Shown: piece by piece, positions 36,241 through 43,020 of the stretch
How the letters are laid out: each line of letters begins with the position of its first letter
Position numbering within the stretch: position 1 is the stretch's first letter
Program-made: the position numbers and the translations under genes
The notes under the pieces: generated by a model
What the model was told of the DNA's origin: nothing
Seen by the model: the letters and a program-made list of their open reading frames with translations, nothing else
The model's database searches: none
Assembly: GCF_028595265.1 (NCBI RefSeq)
Contig: NZ_JAQQXP010000001.1
Location: 620,001-684,000, forward strand
From: Alteromonas gilva
Lineage (GTDB): Bacteria; Pseudomonadota; Gammaproteobacteria; Enterobacterales; Alteromonadaceae
DNA: 64,000 bases
Direction: 5' to 3'

Positions 36241-37351
36241 ACAGTATTGACACCTTTGAGCCCAAAAAAGAGTTTGATTCTCGAGAGAATGTTGAGGCTT
36301 TTATTGAGTTTGGTAAAGAGTTGGTAAAGAGAACTTCCAGAGGAAAGTACACATTTGATGATAACTACTGGCCTAAGGTAGGGAATTTCACCCGGATGGG
36401 TGTTCACTCGCAAAATCGAGATCCTGAAAATTTATTGAATGAGTCTATTCTGCCTTTTGCGAAAGCGTATGTTGCGTATGCGAGTGAGAGCAAACCTGAT
36501 GTCAGTAAACGCTTTTATGCCTTACGCGCTATTAACGAGGTAATTATCAATTCTGATATTAACCTGACGGTCACTAACCTTTCGAGAACGGAGTTTGATG
36601 AAGCAGCAAGTTACGCGGTGAGTAAAATGGCAAATATAGCAGGTTACCATACGGGTCAAGGTCTTAAAAAGTTACACACCTTTCTTGTTGAAACGAATAT
36701 GGTTGAGCCGTTTGATTGGAAAAGTCCTATAGCCAAGCCTAAAGAGGAGTGAACGTGCCAGTTATCACAGGCAGTGATCGTTCGGTTCTAGCTGTAATTC
36801 AGGTAATTAATCTCCGTGAAGAAAGGAGGCAGCGATGAGTAACATCGTCACCTTTGAGCCCAAAGACAAGCTTAATCAACGAGAGAATGTTGAGGCTTTT
36901 ATTGAGTTTGGTAAAGCGTTGCTGATGAGAACCTCCAGCAGGAAGTACACATTTGATGATAACTACTGGCCAAAGGTAGGGAATTTCACCCGCATGGGTG
37001 TTCACTCGCAAAATCGAGATCCTGAAAATTTATTGAATGAATCTATTCTGCCTTTTGCGAAGGCGTATGTTGCGTATGCGAGTGAGAGCAAATCTGATGT
37101 CAATAAACGTTTTTATGCCTTACGAGCAATCAACGAAGTAATTATCAATTCTGATAGCAACTTAAAGATCAATAACCTTTCGAGAACGGAGTTTGATGAC
37201 GCAGCGAATTACGCGGTGAGTAAATTGGGCAAAGGAGCCGCCAACCAAACGGGCCAAGCTCTAAAAAAATTGCACACCTTTCTTATTGAAAAGAGAATGA
37301 TTGAGCCGTTCGATTGGAAAAATCCTATAGCCAAGCCCAAAGGGGAGGGAA
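36158..37351 (+). repeat. 598-bp tandem duplication inside the recombinase operon
   Basis: Bases 36158-36755 recur at 36756-37353 with roughly 10-15% difference by eye. The unit covers the last 80 bp of the second recombinase gene, including its AAAGGAG ribosome site, and the first about 170 codons of the third recombinase gene. Offsets of matching landmarks (both ATGs, TGCCAGTTATCACAG) are exactly 598 bp. Confidence 0.9.
36237..36752 (+). CDS. Orphan N-terminal domain of the third recombinase (duplicate)
   Basis: This 171-residue protein is a near copy of residues 1-171 of the 751-residue recombinase that follows, sharing for example DNYWPKVGNFTRMGVHSQNR and EPFDW. It ends at a TGA where the full gene reads GGA. 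It keeps a ribosome site (GAAAGGAG) and a coupled start (ATGA overlap with the second recombinase), so it is probably translated. The region corresponds to the SAM-like DNA-binding part of a recombinase, with no catalytic residues. It could be a non-functional duplicate or a DNA-binding competitor that limits transposition; the sequence alone does not decide. Confidence 0.75.
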   Translation: MNSIDTFEPKKEFDSRENVEAFIEFGKELVKRTSRGKYTFDDNYWPKVGNFTRMGVHSQNRDPENLLNESILPFAKAYVAYASESKPDVSKRFYALRAINEVIINSDINLTVTNLSRTEFDEAASYAVSKMANIAGYHTGQGLKKLHTFLVETNMVEPFDWKSPIAKPKEE

Positions 37352-39090
37352 CAGATGATCAATCACTGGAAGATCGTGAAAGCAAAATGCCTGATGAAAA
37401 TGCGGTCATGGCGATTGCGCAAATTAGTTCATACAGAACAGAAGAGTTGAGTTCACGCGATATTCATACAACATCAAGAATGGCGCTACTTTTCGCCGCT
37501 CCCTCGAGAGGTTCAGAACCATCATATTTAAGAGCGCAGTGTCTACAGGCTCAACAAATGACAGTTGAGAAAGCATTGAAGTTGGGACTTGAGGAAGATG
37601 ATGTCAGAACTCTGCTAGCTCGCCAATCTGGCAAAGAAGAGAAGTCTCAAGAAAATGAAGATAACGATAACACTGAATTAGACCTTAGGGCGGAGATCAC
37701 TCTCAAAGGAATAAGCTGGTTTTCTGGAAAAGGATATAACTATGAGCTCAAGTGGTTACCAACTGTAATGTATGATGCTGTTACAACAGCAATTGAAAGG
37801 CAGCAAGAACAATCAAAACGAGCTAGGTCAGTTGCAAAACTATTGGAAGACAGCGATGATTTTCCACGGCATGAGCTTTGTCCAAAAGTAAGTGAAGACA
37901 AATTGCTCACAATGGATCAAGTTGCCTTGGCACTAGGATTTGATCTCAAAAAATTGAAGTCAAAAAGACAAATGCAAGTCAGTAGAAATCAGCTTCTGAA
38001 AAGAAAAGGAATCGAGAGAAAGGACTTTGTTGTTTCACTTCGAGACTTAAATAAAATTGTGCGCCGTGATCTTCCTGAAGGCTTTCCATATGTCAAATTC
38101 AAAAATGATAAAGTTAAACTCAAATGGTCAGAAGCTTTGTATGCTGGTTTCAAAAATAGTTTGGATTCAGATAAGACGGAGATACTCACGGAATTTTTCA
38201 TTCCCCAGATTAATATATTAAATGACGATCTCGCGCCTACGAAAAAGAAGAACAGGTTGACCGGCGAGTTAAGCTCTCGAAAGTCGATCTTTGAGAGATG
38301 GGGCTTTGGTCAGCTTAGAATGACTTCTCATCAGCTTCGGCATTTGATTGATACCATGGCCGCTGTAAATGGGATGTCAGAAGAGCTGAGAGCGAAATGG
38401 GCACAACGTTCGGACCCTCGTCACAACAGCTATTACAATCATGTTACGCCAGAAGAATACGGAGCTGATTTTTTAGAGGATAGAGAGAGTCAGTTGGCTA
38501 GCTTGGAGTCTATCCCGATCAAAGTCCACGTAGCAAATCCGCAAACACTTCAAGAGTTAAATACAAAAACCTCATTGACTGCTCATGCGACAGAGTTTGG
38601 AATGTGTATGCTGTCGTATCTGAATGAGTCGTGTACAAAGTTCCGTGACTGCCTTAACTGTGCTGAGTTACATTGTGTCAAAGGAGATAAAGAAGCTGAG
38701 GACCGTTTGCGTGAAAAATTGAAACTGGAGAGAAAGCTGCTCGCTAAAGACGAGAAAGCCATGATGGATAAAATACCGGGAGCTGAACGATGGTTTCAAA
38801 AACGTAAAATAAGAGTGGAACGTGGCACTGCATTGATTCAACGCTTAGAAGATCCGGCTTTAGAAGATGGAACAGTTATCAAGTTAGCAAATGTAGAGGA
38901 CGTCTCACATGTCGATAGAGCTCTAGAAAAAAATGGAAAGAAACGTCTCCCAAAAATTACGAATTTCAAGAGGCTAAAACGACAAAATTCTGATGATGAA
39001 AATGCTCCTATCCCATTGATTGATAAAAACAATACAAGCTCAGAGGATATAGATTTAGATGATCTTGACGGTTACATTGATGCGTACTGA
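36835..39090 (+). CDS. Large tyrosine recombinase-like protein (third of three)
   Basis: This 751-residue protein has a DNA-binding N-terminal part (about 1-170, duplicated upstream), an Arg-containing segment LLFAAPSRGSEPSYLRAQ near residue 225, and a C-terminal catalytic region with SHQLRHLIDTMAA (HxLRH) and SYYNHV, where Tyr would be the nucleophile. After it comes a Cys-rich block (CMLSYLNESCTKFRDCLNCAELHC), likely metal binding, and a charged helical tail. The ribosome site GAAAGGAGG is strong. The order recombinase, recombinase, large recombinase-like, small coiled-coil parallels Tn554 and Gamma-Mobile-Trio type elements; I assign this by arrangement and not by a database search. Confidence 0.78.
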   Translation: MSNIVTFEPKDKLNQRENVEAFIEFGKALLMRTSSRKYTFDDNYWPKVGNFTRMGVHSQNRDPENLLNESILPFAKAYVAYASESKSDVNKRFYALRAINEVIINSDSNLKINNLSRTEFDDAANYAVSKLGKGAANQTGQALKKLHTFLIEKRMIEPFDWKNPIAKPKGEGTDDQSLEDRESKMPDENAVMAIAQISSYRTEELSSRDIHTTSRMALLFAAPSRGSEPSYLRAQCLQAQQMTVEKALKLGLEEDDVRTLLARQSGKEEKSQENEDNDNTELDLRAEITLKGISWFSGKGYNYELKWLPTVMYDAVTTAIERQQEQSKRARSVAKLLEDSDDFPRHELCPKVSEDKLLTMDQVALALGFDLKKLKSKRQMQVSRNQLLKRKGIERKDFVVSLRDLNKIVRRDLPEGFPYVKFKNDKVKLKWSEALYAGFKNSLDSDKTEILTEFFIPQINILNDDLAPTKKKNRLTGELSSRKSIFERWGFGQLRMTSHQLRHLIDTMAAVNGMSEELRAKWAQRSDPRHNSYYNHVTPEEYGADFLEDRESQLASLESIPIKVHVANPQTLQELNTKTSLTAHATEFGMCMLSYLNESCTKFRDCLNCAELHCVKGDKEAEDRLREKLKLERKLLAKDEKAMMDKIPGAERWFQKRKIRVERGTALIQRLEDPALEDGTVIKLANVEDVSHVDRALEKNGKKRLPKITNFKRLKRQNSDDENAPIPLIDKNNTSSEDIDLDDLDGYIDAY

Positions 39091-39098
39091 GAATTAAC

Positions 39099-39503
39099 AT
39101 GGCGAAACACCTTACAGATGACGATATTGAAAAGATCGTAGATATTCTTGATAACTGGTCAGTAGAAACTAAGTTAACGTGGGATAGGTTGGTAGATAGT
39201 GTTCAGCATGGTCTGGGTATTGAGACAACCAGACAAACTCTATCCAAACAAAAGCGTATTAAAGACACTTTTAAAGCAGTCAAAGCGATCGTATCAGGGA
39301 ATACTAAACCAGTTGATAAAACATTACCTTCTAGCTTGAAAATTGCAGCGCAACGGATAGAAGCTTTGGAAAGAAAAGTCGAAAGATTAGAGCGAGAAAA
39401 CCACGAGCTACTGGAACAGTTCCATGTTTGGCTTTACAACGCAGATAGACTAAAGATTACCATCGAACAATTAAACAGCCCGTTGCCTCGCAAGACACAC
39501 TGA
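39099..39503 (+). CDS. Small coiled-coil protein, TnpC-like
   Basis: This 134-residue protein lies 8 bp after the third recombinase. An N-terminal helical part with a short helix-turn-helix-like stretch (SVQHGLGIETTRQTLSKQKRIK) is followed by a strong coiled coil (ALERKVERLERENHELLEQFH). This size, position and coiled coil resemble TnpC of Tn554, an accessory factor that affects transposition orientation and frequency. It likely assists or regulates the three recombinases. It is not a recombinase itself. Assignment to a named family is by analogy. Confidence 0.65.
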   Translation: MAKHLTDDDIEKIVDILDNWSVETKLTWDRLVDSVQHGLGIETTRQTLSKQKRIKDTFKAVKAIVSGNTKPVDKTLPSSLKIAAQRIEALERKVERLERENHELLEQFHVWLYNADRLKITIEQLNSPLPRKTH

Positions 39504-39689
39504 TACAAAAATCTAAGATAAATATCTTATGGATTAGACAAAATTGAGCCGACAACTTCAACTTCAGAGCGGGACTAAATCTAACCGGCTATTGTGTACG
39601 TAGTGCAGGCCTCTAATCCTTCCCATGAAAACACAGAATATGCTTTTTCAGTGGAAATGGATGTTACTATGAAGTCGCAGTTGTAAGGT

Positions 39690-39696
39690 GTTAGGC
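39690..39696 (+). other. GTTAGGC, candidate 5' boundary of a gene cassette
   Basis: GTTAGGC matches the GTTRRRY core of integron recombination sites. It lies 15 to 40 bp upstream of possible starts of the following gene, with GGAGG at 39701-39705 in between, as in many gene cassettes. No full attC could be folded upstream of it. Confidence 0.45.
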
Positions 39697-39731
39697 ATTT
39701 GGAGGCAGGTATTCTTATAAATTCTAGGTTA

Positions 39732-40121
39732 ATGACTTCTAAAGATAGTAAGCTTATCATTTTAGATAGAAAACTTGAGAGTGAAATTGATAGCTTCATT
39801 AATGACATATTGAAGAGCTATGAAGGAAAATCTTTTGAGCCTGCTTTAAATAAAGTTCAAGATAAAGCCATAAAAGAGTGGGCTAGAGCAAAAAACATTA
39901 ATTATGTTTATATGTGGGCTCTAATAGGTGAAGGTGAAATGCTGCATAGGGTAAAATGTAAATCAGTAATTAAAGCTGGTCACAGAATTATTCTTGATGC
40001 ATATGCCATGTGCAATTCTGAATCTTGGGGGTTCCACCGAACAGACCTTTCAACTTATTTCCTTATCTCAGATGAAAGTGAATCAGAAAAATATAGAATC
40101 TGTTCTAAATGCAAGAAGTAA
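39732..40121 (+). CDS. Unknown protein in a probable integron cassette
   Basis: This protein of about 130 residues is not recognised. It is rich in Lys/Glu/Ile, has a central WARAKNINYVYMWALIGEGEML stretch and ends with a C-S-K-C pair after an earlier Cys, which could bind a metal. The start is uncertain: ATG 39732 has no good ribosome site, whereas GGAGG at 39701 suits an in-frame ATT at 39711, and a TTG at 39699 is also in frame. GTTAGGC just upstream and a foldable attC-like sequence 8 bp after the stop mark it as a gene cassette. Composition is very AT-rich compared with the chromosome. Confidence 0.6.
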   Translation: MTSKDSKLIILDRKLESEIDSFINDILKSYEGKSFEPALNKVQDKAIKEWARAKNINYVYMWALIGEGEMLHRVKCKSVIKAGHRIILDAYAMCNSESWGFHRTDLSTYFLISDESESEKYRICSKCKK

Positions 40122-40128
40122 AGTAATG

Positions 40129-40233
40129 CGCTAACAAGCGCATTAAGTTAAGAGGCTGAATATAGCTTGCTCGGTTCCGTTTCGCTATAAAAGTTCAGCA
40201 AGCTATTCTCAGACCCTTATGCGGATGTTGACC
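40129..40233 (+). other. attC-like folded recombination site
   Basis: The sequence folds into the long imperfect hairpin expected of an integron attC site. AAGCGCATTAAG (40136-40147) pairs with CTTATGCGGAT (40216-40226), leaving an unpaired T; GGCTGAATATAGCTTGCT (40154-40171) pairs with AGCAAGCTATTCTCAGACC (40197-40215), with mismatches; 25 bases form the loop. The outer cores are CTAAC (40131-40135) and GTTGACC (40227-40233), both degenerate relative to RYYYAAC/GTTRRRY. No integrase IntI gene is present in the window. Confidence 0.55.
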
Positions 40234-40342
40234 GTCTTATTTTTGTCTAGCGCTATCTGTCCCGTCTGGTATCATCAGGTACTGAAGCTCAATCAAGATG
40301 GGCTAAAAAGCTAGCTGTAGATGTGACGATTAACGCCTATTC

Positions 40343-40366
40343 AAAGCCAAGGACCTGCGGGGCTTT
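40343..40366 (+). terminator. Possible weak terminator
   Basis: AAAGCC and GGCTTT pair around a short GC-rich loop and are followed by AATTTTC. It lies about 110 bp after the attC-like site. The rest of 40234-40418 has no feature I recognise. Confidence 0.3.
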
Positions 40367-40418
40367 AATTTTCTTGCAACAAGAAAGTTAAGAAAACAAA
40401 TGTCAGTATTTATTAGTA

Positions 40419-40697
40419 CTATTTTTTTGTTTCGATACCGTATTTACTGGCAAAAGACGAAAGTTTTTTGTCGTAAAAATGCATATCCCGCTGGTAGCGA
40501 CAGATGAACTTTATAGACCTTTCTGCTTCATCATAGTAAGCACGAAAATTGTTTTCACCGGCATCGATGTTAAAATCGCCGCCTTCTAATTTATAGGCGG
40601 CTTGGCCACCAACAAAATTTTCTTTAGTAAAGTCTGATAAGATCGCATCTACTTCGTCGTGAGCGATTGACTGGAATTTGGTCGCAAGGTTAGGCAT
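40419..40697 (-). CDS. Unknown 92-residue protein
   Basis: A clear AAGGGAG ribosome site precedes this start. The protein is acidic in the middle (DFNIDAGENNFRAYYDE), with no signal peptide or membrane segment and a C terminus of alternating basic and aromatic residues. I do not recognise a family. It is downstream of a DUF2384-like antitoxin gene on the same strand but separated by 159 bp, so it is probably expressed separately. A role as the antitoxin's partner is possible but its sequence does not resemble the usual RES-domain toxin. Confidence 0.55.
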   Translation of the reverse strand: MPNLATKFQSIAHDEVDAILSDFTKENFVGGQAAYKLEGGDFNIDAGENNFRAYYDEAERSIKFICRYQRDMHFYDKKLSSFASKYGIETKK

Positions 40698-40856
40698 GGT
40701 TGTCTCCCTTAGTGGTCAATAATCCCTGATACCTTTTTTAGCTTATTGTTGAATGCCTGCCGACTGTATGGGCAAGCCTGAACCTTTAACCCATCTATTG
40801 TCAGATTATACATAAACTAGCACATACAGCTTTACATCGCTTAGTAACGACACTTT

Positions 40857-41189
40857 TTATTCGAATCCGCCTAGTCTTTTCGACTCAATGTAGTTTATAA
40901 CTTCCGACGCACCAGTCTCTCGATTTTCTATCACAACTTGAGAAGGGGTAGTATTACCGAATCCGCTAATAGGTTGTTTTGTATACCAATTCCAAGCATC
41001 TTGTCTTGTATCGAACATTGTTTCAAGCATATTAAATATAAGCAGTGTCTCCTTGAGTCGTTTTGTATCCGCATGTTTTGCACCATTAAGAGTTTGAGCA
41101 GGCAAAGCTGTACATGAACAAAACTGCTCTTCGTCGATGCCAATTTCACGGATCAGAGTTTTTATTTTATCGCGGGTTGATAAGGCCAT
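40857..41189 (-). CDS. DUF2384 (MbcA/ParS/Xre)-like antitoxin
   Basis: This 110-residue protein has a C-terminal pattern typical of the DUF2384 toxin-binding domain: AWNWYTKQPISGFGNTTPSQV followed by VINYIESKRLGGF. The N-terminal 60 residues are helical and may form a small DNA-binding Xre-like domain. Family members usually bind and autoregulate with RES-domain NADase toxins, but no RES gene adjoins it. It may be an orphan antitoxin, or act on a distant toxin. The ribosome site is weak. Upstream lies the 106-bp repeat array. Confidence 0.6.
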   Translation of the reverse strand: MALSTRDKIKTLIREIGIDEEQFCSCTALPAQTLNGAKHADTKRLKETLLIFNMLETMFDTRQDAWNWYTKQPISGFGNTTPSQVVIENRETGASEVINYIESKRLGGFE

Positions 41190-41272
41190 AACTCGTCGCA
41201 GTAAAGAAGTGGATTTATGTACACTATAGTCGATTAGTTAATTTAGCCAATCTGCTCAATAACTTCACTAAT

Positions 41273-41301
41273 AGGTGCAACTAACTTAGCGAGATGCACC
41301 T
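41273..41301. other. Perfect 7-bp hairpin upstream of the repeat array
   Basis: AGGTGCA and TGCACCT pair around 15 bases, between the DUF2384-like gene and the repeat array. The remainder of 41190-41343 holds no gene. Confidence 0.4.
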
Positions 41302-41343
41302 TTGTTTGCAGATGCACATCGTCTGTAATTGCGGTAGTTTCTA

Positions 41344-42318
41344 CTAATCACTCATCTCACAGGTAGAGTTTTCGGGCTATCAGCCGGACTAGAATGGTTG
41401 CAAGGTACACCGATTCGGGAGGCACTTCCTGTAACTGTGTACCTGTCCGCTAATCATTCATCTCACAGGTAGCGTTATCGGGTTATCAACCGGACTAGAA
41501 TTGTTGCAAGGTGCACGGATTCGGGAGGCACTGCCTGTAACTGTGTACCTGAGCACTAATCATTCATCTCACAGGTAGCGTTACCGGGTTATCAGCCGGA
41601 CTAGGATGGTTGCAAGGTACACCGATTTGGGAGGCACTTCCTGTAACTGTGTACCTGAACGCTAATCACTCATCTCACAGGTAGAGTTTTCGGGCTAGCA
41701 GCCGGGCTAGTATTATTGCAAGGTACACCGATTCGGGAGGCACTTCCTGTAACTGTGTACCTGAACACTAATCACTCATCTCACAGGTAGAGTTTTCGGG
41801 CTATCAGTCCGGCTAGAATGGTTGAAAGGTACACGGATTCGGGAAGCACTGCCTGTAACTGTGTACCTGAACACTAATCACTCATCTCACAGGTAGAGTT
41901 TTCGCGCTATCAGCCGGGCTAGGATTATTGCAAGGTACACCGATTCGGGAGGCACTTCCTGTAACTGTGTACCTGAACACTAATCACTCATCTCACAGGT
42001 AGAGTTTTCGCGCTATCAGCCGGACTAGAATGGTTGCAAGGTACACCGATTTGGGAGGCACTTCCTGTAACTGTGTACCTGAACGCTAATCACTCATCTC
42101 ACAGGTAGCGTTATCGGGCTATCAGCCGGACTAGAATGGTTGCAAGGTACACCGATTCGGGAGGCACTTCCTGTAACTGTGTACCTGTCCGCTAATCATT
42201 CATCTCACAGGTAGCGTTATCGGGTTATCAACCGGACTAGAATGGTTGCAAGGTGCACGGATTCGGGAGGCACTGCCTGTACTGCGTACCTGAGCACTAA
42301 TCATTCATCTCACAGGTA
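41344..42318. repeat. Tandem array of a 106-bp unit (nine copies plus a partial)
   Basis: Units begin with TAATCA at 41345, 41451, 41557, 41663, 41769, 41875, 41981, 42087, 42193 and a last partial at 42298. Eight steps are exactly 106 bp and the ninth is 105. Within each unit GGCT-ATC-AGCC forms a hairpin that changes to GGTT-ATC-AACC in units 2 and 9, a compensatory change; GGTACAC pairs with GTGTACC; TACCTG pairs with CAGGTA of the next unit. Units 1-2 resemble units 8-9, suggesting a higher-order duplication of seven units. There is no unique spacer and no open frame along the array. Confidence 0.9.
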
Positions 42319-42369
42319 CAGATAGATGGATTCTCGGGTCATTACGGTATCTTGAAAGTAGAAGCTAAT

Positions 42370-43017
42370 TTAGTTGCGCCCCGAGCCGTAGCTGCCGGGA
42401 ACGCGGCGATCTAACGCATCGACTTTGTACTCAACCTTGTGTTTCCGCTTTTTGTTTTTTACGCGTCTTTCTGCTTTTAATGCTCTTTGCTTGGCTTTTG
42501 AAAAAATGATTAAACGGCCAACAGAAAGCCCACTGTCAGGGGAAGATTGCAAAGAAGCTAAGATAGATTCAATTTCTTTTGTGAGGTAATCGATACTTTT
42601 TTCAGAGACTAGCTTAGATACCGTTGGCTCATGTCGCTTTTCTAATGGTTGTGCACAACCCCATTTGTATGAATAAGAATGTTGTGATTCCTTTGGACTC
42701 ATTTGAACAGCGGGTTTTGCAGAATGTTTCTGTGGGCACTTTTTAATATGCGCAAGTAGAGTTTGTTTACGTTTGAATCGCTGAGAGCAGTGTGGGCAGG
42801 TTAATAATTCTGGAGACTTCTGCCACTGGGCATTTCGAGTCTTTTTCTTGCGTTCGTTCGGGCGCTTTGTTTCGCCAACAGCATTTGGGTTGGGTTCGGG
42901 CATGTCAGCTAATTTACTTACAGGGTTGATTTGCCAGCTATGCTTGTTGACGAGATGATCAAATAAATCACTCTCGTCAGTTTTCATATCACATATTTGG
43001 CAAATCAATGTCCTCAT
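42370..43017 (-). CDS. C2H2 zinc-finger protein at the end of the BREX operon
   Basis: This 215-residue protein begins 3 bp after the brxL stop and so is most likely part of the BREX transcript. It has two zinc-finger-like motifs, CQICDMKTDESDLFDHLVNKH (residues 6-26) and CPHCSQRFKRKQTLLAHIKKC (about 74-94; the last ligand is Cys), separated by a Lys/Arg-rich linker. The C-terminal half is helical and strongly basic (KAKQRALKAERRVKNKKRKHK), so nucleic-acid binding is likely. I know of no standard BREX component of this kind. It may target BREX to DNA or modulate it, which is inference from position. Confidence 0.75.
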   Translation of the reverse strand: MRTLICQICDMKTDESDLFDHLVNKHSWQINPVSKLADMPEPNPNAVGETKRPNERKKKTRNAQWQKSPELLTCPHCSQRFKRKQTLLAHIKKCPQKHSAKPAVQMSPKESQHSYSYKWGCAQPLEKRHEPTVSKLVSEKSIDYLTKEIESILASLQSSPDSGLSVGRLIIFSKAKQRALKAERRVKNKKRKHKVEYKVDALDRRVPGSYGSGRN

Positions 43018-43020
43018 AAG

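Noticed and set aside
41344..42318. The repeat array as a CRISPR locus
   Set aside because: The whole 106-bp unit repeats with no unique spacers, units vary by point changes, and no cas gene is present.
41344..42318. The repeat array as a series of attC sites
   Set aside because: Units lack RYYYAAC/GTTRRRY cores in the correct order and contain no gene between repeats.
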